A DNA stretch of 46,432 nucleotides from NCBI GenBank assembly GCA_946407065.1, contig CAMJMQ010000022.1:1-46432 (forward strand). Reading direction: 5' to 3'. The notes under the pieces were generated by a model. That model was not told where the DNA came from. It did not search any database and was given only the letters and a program-made list of their open reading frames with translations. Position 1 is the stretch's first letter. Every line of letters starts with the position of its first letter. Below are positions 1-9,278 of the stretch, in pieces. Both the position numbers and the translations under genes were made by a program. Source of the stretch: an uncultured Clostridia bacterium (GTDB taxonomy: Bacteria > Bacillota > Clostridia > Oscillospirales > Acutalibacteraceae).

Positions 1-1
1 G

Positions 2-1489
2 GATGTTCCCACTCCGACAGAGATCGTAGAGCCCACCACCGTAGTTGAGCCTACCGAAGTTGTAGAGCCCACCACGGTCGTAGAGCCGACTGAGGCTGCA
101 AAGAACATCACTGTTAAATTCACCGACGCTCTCGGCTGGGGCGACGTACATGTCTATTATTGGGACAACGGCGCTGAGTGGCCGGGTAAGGCAATGGATA
201 AGGCAGAGGTCAACGAATACGGCCAGCAGGTCTACACCGCAGAGGTTCCCGCTGATGTGAAGGGTATCGTCTTCAACGGCAACGGCAACCAGACGGTTGA
301 TATCACCGAGAATATCGCTGACGGCGCTCAGTGGTACACCGTAGACGAGAAGGAAGGCAACAACTACAAGGTCAATCTCGTCACACCGGTTGACCCCACA
401 ACCGTAGTTGAACCTACCACCGTAGTCGAACCCACAACCGTAGTTGAGCCTACCACCGTTCCTGTTGTCCCCAGCAATTATTATCTGGTCGGCAATATGA
501 ACGATTGGTCGATCGACCCCGCTTACAACCTGGGCAAGAACACGTTGGCGGATGCTGAGGAATACTCCATCAAGGTTGACCTCACCACGACTTCCCAGTT
601 CAAGATCGTCAAGCTCGACAGCAATAAGATCACTTGGTATCCGAGCGGCACGGGCAACAACTACGGACAGAACGGCGAGATCACCGCAGACGGTACTTAT
701 GCTGTTTACTTCCGTCCGAACGCTGACGGCGGCGAGGATTGGTTCAACAGCGTGATCTACGCGGCGATGGAAACTCCCGCTCCGACTACTGTAGTCGAGC
801 CTACCGAAGTTGTCGAGCCTACCACAGTCGTAGAACCGACTGAGGTCGTTGAGCCCACTACCGTCGTTGAGCCCACTACCGTCGTTGAGCCCACTGAGGT
901 CACTACCGACGCCGGTTACTACATTGTCGGCAACATGACCGATTGGGGTGTTGTCGCGGCAAATAAGCTGACCAAGAACGACGCCGCAGAGACCGAAGAG
1001 TACACCATTTCGATGGATCTGACCACCACATCAGAGTTCAAGGTCGTTTATTCCGAAGACGGAAAGACCGCGAAGGATTGGTTCCCGGACGGCTCGGATA
1101 ACAACTACGGACTGAATGGTGAGATCGAGGCTGACGGTACCTATGACATCTACTTCCGTCCGAAGTATGACGGCGATGACGACTGGTTCTACAACGTCAT
1201 CTATGTGGCTGTCCACACAGAACAGCCCACCGAAGAGCCCACCAAGCCCGCTGAGACCTATCTGCTCGGCGACGCCGATAATGATGATTCCGTTGATACG
1301 GCTGACGTTGGCCAGATCATGCGCTATGCAGGTATGATGAGGGTATACGTTGATGAGGAAATCCTCAAGAGAAACGGTGACGTTGACTTCTCCGGTGATA
1401 TCGAGATCACTGACGCGACTCTTATCCAGCGTTACCTCGCGCATCAAACTGTTGATTATCCGATCGACACCTATATCCCGATCCAGTGA
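2..1489 (+). CDS. Dockerin protein with carbohydrate-binding modules (5' partial)
   Basis: The frame is open to the left edge, so the true start and any catalytic domain lie outside; 495 residues are visible. In order: a PT[TE]VVE linker; a CBM26-like starch-binding module (about residues 36-128, with YYW, WPG and an IVFNGNGNQT motif); more linker; two copies of a beta-sandwich-like module beginning YYLVGNMNDW and YYIVGNMTDW (about 158-257 and 304-405); and a C-terminal type I-like dockerin (about 420-491). The first dockerin loop is ideal for calcium (D at positions 1, 3, 5, 9 and 12); the second has D, D, S, E, D. Dockerins bind cohesins, so this protein probably attaches to a scaffoldin such as the one at 9828. 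The name of the duplicated module and the starch specificity are inferred. A strong terminator follows. Confidence 0.85.
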   Translation, partial: DVPTPTEIVEPTTVVEPTEVVEPTTVVEPTEAAKNITVKFTDALGWGDVHVYYWDNGAEWPGKAMDKAEVNEYGQQVYTAEVPADVKGIVFNGNGNQTVDITENIADGAQWYTVDEKEGNNYKVNLVTPVDPTTVVEPTTVVEPTTVVEPTTVPVVPSNYYLVGNMNDWSIDPAYNLGKNTLADAEEYSIKVDLTTTSQFKIVKLDSNKITWYPSGTGNNYGQNGEITADGTYAVYFRPNADGGEDWFNSVIYAAMETPAPTTVVEPTEVVEPTTVVEPTEVVEPTTVVEPTTVVEPTEVTTDAGYYIVGNMTDWGVVAANKLTKNDAAETEEYTISMDLTTTSEFKVVYSEDGKTAKDWFPDGSDNNYGLNGEIEADGTYDIYFRPKYDGDDDWFYNVIYVAVHTEQPTEEPTKPAETYLLGDADNDDSVDTADVGQIMRYAGMMRVYVDEEILKRNGDVDFSGDIEITDATLIQRYLAHQTVDYPIDTYIPIQ

Positions 1490-1598
1490 TCAATACGATA
1501 GCAGTGTGGTTGATGATCGATTCATGAAACGCCTTTTCATGATAATGCGAGGATGAACCAAGGTTGATCCACAGCGATCTCTATTGAATAAACTCTAT

Positions 1599-1629
1599 AG
1601 TTCCCCCATTTTTATGGGGGAACTTTTTT
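1599..1629 (+). terminator. Rho-independent terminator after the dockerin gene
   Basis: A perfect 10-bp stem (AGTTCCCCCA with TGGGGGAACT), a loop of six bases, and a run of six T that begins at the last stem base. Confidence 0.92.
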
Positions 1630-2115
1630 GTGAAAATGTGGATGCAATCGATGGATCGCCGTATATCATTTTGTAAAAGGATCCGATCTACATTAGATAA
1701 AGTAATTGACAAGGAGTGGAGAACAGCGTCGGATTTTGTTGATGACCGTTTCGGATTCGGCGCTGTTTGGCAAATCAGAAAACATGCTGTGACATTGGTA
1801 TACCGATAGAAATATCAGAATGATAACAAAGGGGACAGCCCCCCCGAGCTGCCGTCGTGAGAGGGATTTCCCGCGGCGGCTTTCCATTTGTTGCCGAAAA
1901 AATCAACAAATTGAATAATCAGCCAATTGTCATAAAAGAATTCTTTGTCAATTGTGATAAAATATAAAAGATTACAAAATTTTAAGCATGAATATTCCGA
2001 ATGGGAAAAATAGCGCAAAACGATTTGTATATAATGTAAGGGAAAATAATCAGAATGGCTTTTATGTTGTTTTGAGTATTTATCAAATCATTTTGAAAGA
2101 AAGGAGATACGATTA
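1630..2115. other. Intergenic region before the pilus operon
   Basis: No convincing gene. It holds an imperfect 13-base inverted repeat (1722-1734 with 1755-1767), a second hairpin (GCCGTCG at 1851-1857 with CGGCGGC at 1874-1880), and an A+T-rich stretch from about 1900 that probably carries the pilus promoter. The short minus-strand ORFs here have no ribosome site or recognisable content. Confidence 0.6.
2007..2035 (+). promoter_or_regulatory. Possible promoter of the pilus operon
   Basis: A perfect TATAAT at 2030-2035, 80 bases before the tip adhesin start, but no good -35 hexamer 17 bases upstream. The -10 alone is persuasive in position only. Confidence 0.35.
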
Positions 2116-5100
2116 ATGACAAAAAAGCAAAACCGTTCACTCGGTTTTGGCAAGCGTATGTTGTCTGTGCTTTTGGCAGTTTTGTTGATTTTGTCGCTGA
2201 CAGTTGTGTCGATGGTATCCACCGCTACGGCGGCAGATACTAAGACCATCTATGTGGGCATCATCAGCTATTTACCTACCGGTAACTATCAAGTGCATTA
2301 CTGGGGATCGGGCGAAGGCGATGTCGGTCTGACCTCACTCGGCAAGGATGAACAGAAGAGTGTCGGCAGCGGCTATTGGGGCGGTGCGGCACAAACCTTC
2401 CATATGTATACCGCACAGATTCCCGCAGGCGCGACCGGATACAAGGTTCGAAACGGAAGCACTTGGTTCGGCGGAGACGGCAACCCGGCAAATCATGACG
2501 CGGCTTATATTTTTGAGTATAGTAATACCAATAACGCCTACTACGATACTCACGGTGAAGGCGGCGAGTCGGGACCTATGACGTATACCGCTCCCGTCAA
2601 CACCAACAACAACGACAACAAGGCGGCGAATCTGTTCTGGGCGACAGCTACCTACTACGACTATCTGTCCGATGAAGAGCTCAGCAACACCAAGTGGCTT
2701 AAGCCGCTCCAGGCAGGTACAGGCTTCAACGACTCTCGAGATGAGTGGTATCCGTTCTATCAGTTTAACCGCGATGTTGTCAAGGGGTTGGCAGACAGCA
2801 ATAGCTCATGGGCACTGCCGCTTTACTTCGGTAACTTCTGTAACGTCAGCGGTGCATATGATAAGAGCCATCATCCGGGTGTTTCCAACGGTTTTAATGA
2901 CGCGACAAACTCTTATAATGTAACTCGCTTCAAGTACGCGCCGAACAACTCCAACAGCGAAAACGTTGATTCTGCCCGCACCGGCGGCGGTATCGCGCAC
3001 CAGAATGAGAGTTATCAGGGATTGATGAATTCTTCTCTGGACAGCAATGGCAATCTGATGCTCCCCGGAGGCTCAGTCAAAGCGCCTTACTTTGATGAAA
3101 GCGCTCTGGAAGGTAAAGCGAAGGTAGTCAAGAGCTCGTTCCCGTTCACTGTTAAGGATGAGGGCAGCTACAAGAAATACGAGTTCAATTCTAACAACGC
3201 GAAGGATAACGTCTACTTCACTTGGAATACCTCCGGCAGTGAGACCTATCCGACCGGCGTCAACTACGGCGCGGGCACTACCTACGGCGTAAAAGACGGT
3301 ATTGAGAAATTCATGAATCCGGACGAAGGATACAAATCCGGCTACGGTATCTTCCCCTTCAACAACGCATCCAACAACAATAAGGGGACAAAGACCAATG
3401 CCAACGAGAACCTGAACTACGGCTTCGGCGTCCGTATCGACGTAAACTTCCGTGTTCCCGCTCCGTCCTCTACTGTCAACACCTCTACAAACCCGATCAA
3501 GTTCAACTTCTCGGGTGACGACGATCTGTGGATGTACATCACCAACAACCGTACCGGTGAATCCCAGCTCGTTCTCGATATGGGTGGTTCTCACAGTAAG
3601 AGTACAGGTGAGGTCAACTTCAACTCCTTGAAGGCAAAGGTCAATAACGTCTATTATAATCAAACTAACGTAGAACAGGCGTTTGACTTCAACTACGACG
3701 ATACCTACACCATGTCGGTATTCTACATGGAGCGCGGTCTGATCGAGAGTAACATGGAGATGTCCTTCACCCTGACTCCTTTGGGCAACAACTTCATCGT
3801 TACCGAAGCGATCGATACGACGTACGTCAACGAAGGTATCAAGGACGTTATTACCGCGATTTCCGAGTTTGGCTTCAATCCGTATGATGATAACACGGCT
3901 GTTACCGAAAGGCCCTTTAATGATTTCAAACTGGGCAACGGCGGTAGAATGGATATCCCGAACACGATCCTGGGCATCAATTCGCTGCCGTACGTCGATC
4001 AGTATCCGCCGAATAACAGCTATCTGTCCTATTCGACCTCTTGGACCTATTGGGACAATGTGTCGAACAACACGAGAAAACAGCTTGACAGCGGTACGAC
4101 GAGCTATACCTCAAAGCATAGGATGATCAACGAATCCCTCAACGAGTATGACTATGCCGAGTTACAGGTCGACTATGTCAATACCCCGGATCTCGGTTCC
4201 TTCACGGTAGAGAAGCAGATGGCGCCGGGCGCGACCGCTCCCGCGGGCAAGACCTTCCCTGCGACGATCTATCTGCAGTTCGAGCGTGATACGAATCCCA
4301 CCGCATATACCTTATATGATAAATACGGCGGCATTCATAACGGCGGCCGTGTCAATCTCGTACCCGGACAGTCGATCGAATTTAGAGGTATCCCGATCGG
4401 TACACGCGTCTTTGTTGTGGAGGACAGCGATCAGAACTACACCGCTCTCTACAGCCACGACCGCATTAATCCTTACGAAGTCAAAGACGTCCCGGGCGGT
4501 ATCACCGTGACCAACAAACCGAATGACTCTACGCCCACTTCGGCAAAGATCTCCGGTATCAAGAAGCTTGACGACACCAACTACACCGGCACGCTGTTCA
4601 GGTTTGTGCTCGAGGGTGTTCCGCGCTTCTCCGGTGATTCGTCCGATATCAAAGCTACCACGGATTATGTCGAAACCACAGTTATCACGAACGGCGTCAT
4701 CGATTTCGGCACTTTCCACTACACTGAGCCCGGTACCTATCGTTACCATGTTTATGAGGATATGAGTTATCTTGAGGACGTTGCCAACGATAACAGCGCG
4801 ACCTACGATACCGATATCTTCAACGAACAGCCCGATTATCTGGTATCCGTCACCGTAAGAGATGTGGACTTCCAGCTTGTCGCTGACGCTCCCGTCTATT
4901 ACGAGTACTCCCGCTATGAAGCTGACGGCACGAAGCCTCACACGATGTCCTCCGCTGATTTCAGCGCGAGTAAGGTGAACCCGCTCGGTATGATCTTCTA
5001 CAATGAGGTCAAGAAGGGTTCGATCACGATCCATAAGACCAACCAGAAGAATCAGGATGTCAACGGCGTTGTCTTCCAGGTTTATCCGGTCAGCGATGAA

Positions 5101-5610
5101 TTCGTCGACGAGCTCAACGCTTTGACAAATGATGAGGATAAGTACAACAAGGTTTTCGCACTCGACCGTCCTGATTACGGCGCGGTAACAGGTCCCGACG
5201 GTGAATTTGAGGACGGTTTCGCTGAGATCGGGAATCTGCCGATCTACCAGACCGGCTACCAGACCCCATACGCTACTCCCAAGTATCAGCAGTACGTCAT
5301 GATCGAGACCAATGTCTCGGGCGCGTTTGTGACCGGCGAGCCGGACGCAAAGTACAACCTCAACAAGACGGTGCATGTCTTCTCGTTCCCGATGGAGGAT
5401 CAGTCCACTCACGAGATGAAGTATCACCTCACCTACGATTATGTCAACGGCATTCTGAAAACGCCGTCGACCGCGGGTGCCGGTATGACGATCTTTAAGG
5501 TGATCGGATGGTCTTTAGCAGCGCTCTCTGTGCTGGCGCTGGGCGGTTACCTGCTTTACACGAAGCGGTTTGCTCGTCGTAAGGAGAAGAGCGGAAGGCG
5601 CTTCCGTTAA
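2116..5610 (+). CDS. Pilus tip adhesin with fibro-slime and isopeptide-type domains
   Basis: An 1164-residue wall protein. Residues 1-40 are a signal peptide ending in ATAAD. About 430-560 match a fibro-slime/PA14-like domain: SGDDDLWMYI, then VLDMGGSH, then VFYMERGLIESN, the pattern known from Fibrobacter fibro-slime proteins. A Cna-B-like domain follows (about 693-800), then a Spy0128/FctA-like isopeptide domain (about 808-950, with GTYRYHVYED) and a SpaA-like domain (about 967-1110). The end has a sorting signal TPSTAG, a membrane segment and a basic tail. Size, N-terminal binding-type domain and position before the major pilin fit a tip or ancillary pilin joined by the class C sortase downstream. 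The ribosome site AAAGGAG lies before ATG 2116. The ligand is unknown. Confidence 0.82.
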   Translation: MTKKQNRSLGFGKRMLSVLLAVLLILSLTVVSMVSTATAADTKTIYVGIISYLPTGNYQVHYWGSGEGDVGLTSLGKDEQKSVGSGYWGGAAQTFHMYTAQIPAGATGYKVRNGSTWFGGDGNPANHDAAYIFEYSNTNNAYYDTHGEGGESGPMTYTAPVNTNNNDNKAANLFWATATYYDYLSDEELSNTKWLKPLQAGTGFNDSRDEWYPFYQFNRDVVKGLADSNSSWALPLYFGNFCNVSGAYDKSHHPGVSNGFNDATNSYNVTRFKYAPNNSNSENVDSARTGGGIAHQNESYQGLMNSSLDSNGNLMLPGGSVKAPYFDESALEGKAKVVKSSFPFTVKDEGSYKKYEFNSNNAKDNVYFTWNTSGSETYPTGVNYGAGTTYGVKDGIEKFMNPDEGYKSGYGIFPFNNASNNNKGTKTNANENLNYGFGVRIDVNFRVPAPSSTVNTSTNPIKFNFSGDDDLWMYITNNRTGESQLVLDMGGSHSKSTGEVNFNSLKAKVNNVYYNQTNVEQAFDFNYDDTYTMSVFYMERGLIESNMEMSFTLTPLGNNFIVTEAIDTTYVNEGIKDVITAISEFGFNPYDDNTAVTERPFNDFKLGNGGRMDIPNTILGINSLPYVDQYPPNNSYLSYSTSWTYWDNVSNNTRKQLDSGTTSYTSKHRMINESLNEYDYAELQVDYVNTPDLGSFTVEKQMAPGATAPAGKTFPATIYLQFERDTNPTAYTLYDKYGGIHNGGRVNLVPGQSIEFRGIPIGTRVFVVEDSDQNYTALYSHDRINPYEVKDVPGGITVTNKPNDSTPTSAKISGIKKLDDTNYTGTLFRFVLEGVPRFSGDSSDIKATTDYVETTVITNGVIDFGTFHYTEPGTYRYHVYEDMSYLEDVANDNSATYDTDIFNEQPDYLVSVTVRDVDFQLVADAPVYYEYSRYEADGTKPHTMSSADFSASKVNPLGMIFYNEVKKGSITIHKTNQKNQDVNGVVFQVYPVSDEFVDELNALTNDEDKYNKVFALDRPDYGAVTGPDGEFEDGFAEIGNLPIYQTGYQTPYATPKYQQYVMIETNVSGAFVTGEPDAKYNLNKTVHVFSFPMEDQSTHEMKYHLTYDYVNGILKTPSTAGAGMTIFKVIGWSLAALSVLALGGYLLYTKRFARRKEKSGRRFR

Positions 5611-5640
5611 GAAACCAAAGCTATCAATCAATTTAATCAC

Positions 5641-5665
5641 GTTCGGCGGTAAAAAGCCGCAGAAC
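5641..5665 (+). other. Hairpin between tip and major pilin genes
   Basis: GTTC-GCGG pairs with CCGC-GAAC around an A-rich loop, with one mismatch and no T run. It is probably a processing or stability element that could raise major pilin mRNA over tip mRNA; that role is inference. Confidence 0.35.
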
Positions 5666-5691
5666 GACAATCATAATAAAGGAGATTTATA

Positions 5692-7086
5692 ATGAAAACC
5701 ATGAAAAGAGTTTTTGCTGTTCTCGTAGCGGTTCTTCTGATCGCTATGATGATCCCTGCTGTTTCCGCGGCAGAAAACACTGTTAACTGGAGGATGTCTA
5801 ATTCCGGTTTCAAGTATGATGTTTATAAGATCGCTGATTACGACGCAACTACCGGTACCTTCTCTACTACTTACGACGCTTTAAAGAGCGAGGTTACAGC
5901 GAACAAGGAAGAAACCGCTGCTCTGGCTGCTGCCTGCAAGAACGTTACCTTCAACGCTTCCGATAAGGTCACTTCCTTTACCTCTACCGAGGATAACATC
6001 AACCAGGTCAACAGCTTCACCGTTGGCGACGGTATCTTCTACATCAAGCTCGCTGAAGTTACCAACCCCGACTACGCAGGCGCTGCTACTCAGGAATCTG
6101 TCGTTGTATTCCCTCAGAAGAACAAGACTACTTCTACCGATGTTTTCAATCTTGACAATAAGATCAAAAAAGAAAACGAGCCTTCCGTATCTAAGTTCTT
6201 CAAGGTAGGCAATGATGAAACTCAGGAAGCTCAGTCCTTCGGTAATGTTATCGACAAGACGATCACCTATTCGCTCCATGCCGAGCTCCCCAAGACCGCT
6301 GTCGAGAACTTCATTATCGTTGATACCATGGGCACCGGCCTGAACGAGACCAAGCATGACGTCACCGGCGTTCAGCTGCTGGACAAGGATGGTCAGGTTC
6401 TTACCGAAAGCGTTGCCTACACCGTAACCAAAGCTGAAGCGGATATCAAAGTAACCGGTAAAAACGGCAAAACCACTGACGGTACCTTCGGCGTGAAGAT
6501 CACCGATCCCGCTGCTCTTGACTATACCGCAGGCAACTACATCTGCGTTACTTATACCACTGAGCTTTCCGCGGACGCTTTGATCAACACCGCGATCCCC
6601 AACACGGTTGACCTCGTATACGGTAATGAGTTCAACAATGTTGTCAACGGTAACACTGTAGACGCGTTCACATACGCTGCTCAGGCGATCAAGGTTGACG
6701 CTTCTTCCGCTACAACCAAGCTCGGCCGCGCTACCTTTGAACTTTATGCATCTGACAAGAGCACCAAGCTCGCTACCGCGGTAACTGCTGAGAGCGGCGC
6801 TGATCTCGGTATCGCTAAGTTTGATGTAAAGCTCAAGGCAGGTACCTACTATGTCAAAGAGACTACCGCTCCCGAAGGCTACAACCTCAACAGCAGCTGG
6901 AGTGAGCCTCTCGTAGTCGGTCCTGAAACCCCCACCGGTTCTGTCACCATCGCTGATACCAAGGCTAAGATCCCGTCCACCGGCGGCAACGGCACCATGG
7001 TATTCACCATCGTCGGCGGCAGCCTCGTACTGCTCGCCGCGGCTCTCTTCGCAGTTGTAATGAAGAAGAAGAGCTCCGCAAAATAA
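5692..7086 (+). CDS. Major pilin, sortase-polymerised (IPSTGG)
   Basis: A 464-residue backbone pilin. It has a signal peptide ending AVSAAE (about residue 27), a central region that includes SVSKFFKV, and a C-terminal SpaA/Cna-B domain (about 335-425). That domain has the E-box-like ETTAPEGY near residue 390, which supplies the Glu that catalyses internal Lys-Asn isopeptide bonds in such pilins. IPSTGG near residue 427 is the sorting motif, followed by a membrane segment and KKKSSAK tail. It follows the tip gene by 81 bases with AAAGGAG seven bases before ATG, and a terminator follows, so it is the last gene of a two-gene pilus operon. The polymerising sortase is encoded next. Confidence 0.88.
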   Translation: MKTMKRVFAVLVAVLLIAMMIPAVSAAENTVNWRMSNSGFKYDVYKIADYDATTGTFSTTYDALKSEVTANKEETAALAAACKNVTFNASDKVTSFTSTEDNINQVNSFTVGDGIFYIKLAEVTNPDYAGAATQESVVVFPQKNKTTSTDVFNLDNKIKKENEPSVSKFFKVGNDETQEAQSFGNVIDKTITYSLHAELPKTAVENFIIVDTMGTGLNETKHDVTGVQLLDKDGQVLTESVAYTVTKAEADIKVTGKNGKTTDGTFGVKITDPAALDYTAGNYICVTYTTELSADALINTAIPNTVDLVYGNEFNNVVNGNTVDAFTYAAQAIKVDASSATTKLGRATFELYASDKSTKLATAVTAESGADLGIAKFDVKLKAGTYYVKETTAPEGYNLNSSWSEPLVVGPETPTGSVTIADTKAKIPSTGGNGTMVFTIVGGSLVLLAAALFAVVMKKKSSAK

Positions 7087-7107
7087 TTTGCCATTAATCT
7101 AACTCTT

Positions 7108-7133
7108 AGGGAGTCCGCAAGGGCTCCCTTTTT
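7108..7133 (+). terminator. Terminator after the major pilin
   Basis: Stem AGGGAGTCC/GGGCTCCCT (9 bp with one G-T pair), GCAA tetraloop, followed by a T run. Confidence 0.88.
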
Positions 7134-7146
7134 GTATGTATTAAAA

Positions 7147-7224
7147 AGCCTTCCCTTCGCGGAGGTTTCGGTTTGTCGAAAAAGTTTATTATTAAATGAG
7201 CAGTCACTTTCCCAAAGGAAGGCT
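7147..7224. repeat. Inverted repeat with AGCCTTCC ends
   Basis: AGCCTTCC at about 7147 and GGAAGGCT at about 7217 are exact inverted ends of a roughly 78-base stretch. It resembles intergenic palindromic repeats common in Clostridia. A related CCTTCC/GGAAGG hairpin occurs at 21657-21676. Confidence 0.45.
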
Positions 7225-7298
7225 AATCAACGTCCTGCTTTTGTCATAGCTGTAAAAACAGTCAAATCAGATCAACGTCTTATTTAACATTTCGTTCA

Positions 7299-7327
7299 TT
7301 GCTTTTGATACCGTTTTATACTATAAT
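7299..7327 (+). promoter_or_regulatory. Promoter of the sortase pair
   Basis: TTGCTT, a 17-base spacer and a perfect TATAAT. Transcription from it would carry the MITE-like element at 7345-7502 in the 5' leader of the class C sortase mRNA. Confidence 0.6.
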
Positions 7328-7344
7328 AATACGAGAATAACTAA

Positions 7345-7502
7345 ATACTAGTTTTCAATAAAAACCAGACATTCTTATCGGTCTGCTTTCCGCAATACTT
7401 CGTTGTCGTCCTTGCTAGGCGCCAGCCTAGCGGCGTCCTTCGCCTCGTCTTGCGAAAACCATCCTCGATAATAATTGTCCGCTTTCTATTGAAAACTAGT
7501 AT
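7345..7502. mobile_element. MITE-like element with 16-bp perfect inverted ends
   Basis: ATACTAGTTTTCAATA at 7345-7360 is the exact reverse complement of 7487-7502. Taking CTAG as the element tip leaves a TA on each side, as expected for a TA target duplication. The 158-base interior has no coding capacity but contains further palindromes (for example TAGGC-GCCA-GCCTA). The right end lies directly against the AAAGGA ribosome site of the next gene. No transposase is in the window, so mobilisation would be in trans. Element family unknown. Confidence 0.6.
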
Positions 7503-7516
7503 AAAAGGACGTTTTT

Positions 7517-8440
7517 ATGAAACGCTATTTACCCATTATCGCCATCGTATTGATATTCCTGATCGGTCTGGGGATTTTGACCTATCCGCTGATCAGCTCC
7601 GTCGTCAACAATATCGGTATCCGTCAGGAGGCAGAGGTCCAGCGCGAGAAGGTCGAGACGATGGATCCCGAGGACGTCAAGGCGCTCTTTGCTGAGGCGG
7701 AAGCCTATAACAAAAGCCTGCTCAACACCGTCATCCTGACCGACCCCTTTGACGAAGAGGCATATGAGGCGATCGGCGCGCATTATGAGGAAACCTTCAA
7801 CACCGATGAAAAGGGTTTGATCGGCTTCATCGACATCCCGAAGATCAACGTCTATCTGCCCATCTACCACGGCGTCTCCACCGAGGTGCTCGAACGCGGG
7901 GCGGGTCATCTGGATAACACCGCTTTTCCGATCGGCGGCGAGAATACCCACAGCGTGATCTCGGCGCATACCGCCTTCCCGACCGAGACGTTCTTCGATT
8001 ACCTTACCGATATGGAGGAGGGCGACTTTTTCTATATCCACGTGCTCAACCGTGTGCTGACCTATCAGGTCGATCAGATCAAGGTCGTCCTGCCGGAAAA
8101 TGTCAGCGATCTTTATGTGGAGGAAGGCAGAGATCTGGTGACGCTCTTGACCTGTACACCGTACGCCGTCAGCTCCCACCGCCTTTTGGTGCGCGGTACC
8201 CGCGTGGAGGATGAGGATCCCGGCGATACGATGAGCGTATCCACCGGCAAGGGGTATATCTACTTTTTGGGCTACAAAGTCACCTATCTCGCGATGGCTC
8301 TGGCGATCGCGGCGTTTTTGATCGTTGTCATCAGCATTACGCTGATCACGATACGACTGCACAGACGTTCTCAAAAATCAAAAAAGAAAAAAGCGACGGG
8401 GGAGGGTGATCGGTTTGAAGGATCCGGAAAAGAAACATAG
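7517..8440 (+). CDS. Class C (pilin-polymerising) sortase
   Basis: Joins pilin subunits by transpeptidation at their sorting motifs on the outer membrane face. Length 307. It has an N-terminal membrane segment (about 5-27), a lid motif TDPFD (about 75-79) typical of class C enzymes, catalytic His151 (SAHTAFP), Cys213 (TLLTCTPY) and Arg222 (SSHRLLVRG), then a second membrane segment (about 245-280) and a basic tail. Two membrane anchors plus the DPF lid are class C hallmarks. The pilins immediately upstream are the likely substrates. The ribosome site AAAGGA starts where the MITE-like element ends. The next gene overlaps its 3' end. Confidence 0.9.
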   Translation: MKRYLPIIAIVLIFLIGLGILTYPLISSVVNNIGIRQEAEVQREKVETMDPEDVKALFAEAEAYNKSLLNTVILTDPFDEEAYEAIGAHYEETFNTDEKGLIGFIDIPKINVYLPIYHGVSTEVLERGAGHLDNTAFPIGGENTHSVISAHTAFPTETFFDYLTDMEEGDFFYIHVLNRVLTYQVDQIKVVLPENVSDLYVEEGRDLVTLLTCTPYAVSSHRLLVRGTRVEDEDPGDTMSVSTGKGYIYFLGYKVTYLAMALAIAAFLIVVISITLITIRLHRRSQKSKKKKATGEGDRFEGSGKET

Positions 8441-9278
8441 AAAAGGATTATTGCGCTGGCAAAAGGTCACCGTCACCATCGCCGTGATCCTGCTCTTGGC
8501 AGGCTTGGGGCTGTTGCTCTTTCCGACGGTATCGAACTTCTTCGGTCAGTTGAACGCCAATTCCGCGATCGATGATTTCAACCGGACCCGCCGCCATATC
8601 ATTCCATCTGACAGCACATCCGATGATACGCTGCCCGGCGTCACCGCCAAGAGCTTTCAGGAAGCGCGTGAGAAGGGTGAGATCGATGAAGAGGGCTATG
8701 CCGTCAATGAGGACGGCGTCCGCTATTCGGATTCTCCTGTTGTGTTCCAAGTGGATCTCGACGCCCTGCGCCGCGACAGCCTCGCGTATAACGAGGGACT
8801 GATCGACCACCAGGGCACCGTGGATACCACCGATTACGCTACCCCCGCCCTGCGGATGAGCGACTATGGTCTGTCCGGCGCCTACTGTTACCTCAGCGCC
8901 GACGCGATCAACCTCTATCTGCCCGTGTATCTGGGCGCGAGCGATGATGTAATGGCATACGGCGCGGCGCATCTTTCCGGCACCTCGCTGCCTGTGGATC
9001 AAAACAACACCAATGTCGCGATCGCGGGTCATACCGATTATATCGGCAGGATCTTTTTTGACAACATCCGCAAGCTCGAGATAGGGGACACGGTATCGAT
9101 CCACAACTACTGGGAGGATATCGACTATCAGGTCATCGATTATAAGGTGGTGACCGAGGATGAAACCGCGGATATCTATATCCAAAAGGACAGGCAGCTC
9201 CTCACGCTGATCACCTGTATCTACGCGGGCAGCCCCGATACGTTCGACCGCTATCTCGTCATCTGTGAAAAGAAATAA
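8415..9278 (+). CDS. Second sortase, class C/D-like
   Basis: A sortase fold with one N-terminal membrane segment and no C-terminal anchor. Catalytic residues are visible as AGHTDYIG (His), TLITCIYAG (Cys) and DRYLVICEKK (Arg). A spacer of about 100 residues separates the membrane segment from the catalytic domain. The start is uncertain. GTG at 8406 sits inside the GGGGGAGGG ribosome site, while TTG at 8415 lies nine bases after it, so I prefer TTG. Either way it overlaps the class C sortase gene, so the two are translationally linked. It may attach finished pili to the wall or handle another substrate. Exact class is unsure. Confidence 0.82.
   Translation: MKDPEKKHRKGLLRWQKVTVTIAVILLLAGLGLLLFPTVSNFFGQLNANSAIDDFNRTRRHIIPSDSTSDDTLPGVTAKSFQEAREKGEIDEEGYAVNEDGVRYSDSPVVFQVDLDALRRDSLAYNEGLIDHQGTVDTTDYATPALRMSDYGLSGAYCYLSADAINLYLPVYLGASDDVMAYGAAHLSGTSLPVDQNNTNVAIAGHTDYIGRIFFDNIRKLEIGDTVSIHNYWEDIDYQVIDYKVVTEDETADIYIQKDRQLLTLITCIYAGSPDTFDRYLVICEKK

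Noticed and set aside
1693..2018. Short minus-strand ORFs before the pilus operon
   Set aside because: A+T-rich, no ribosome site, no domain content.
4312..5427. 371-codon minus-strand ORF opposite the tip adhesin
   Set aside because: Antisense shadow; the plus strand has clear domains and a sorting signal.
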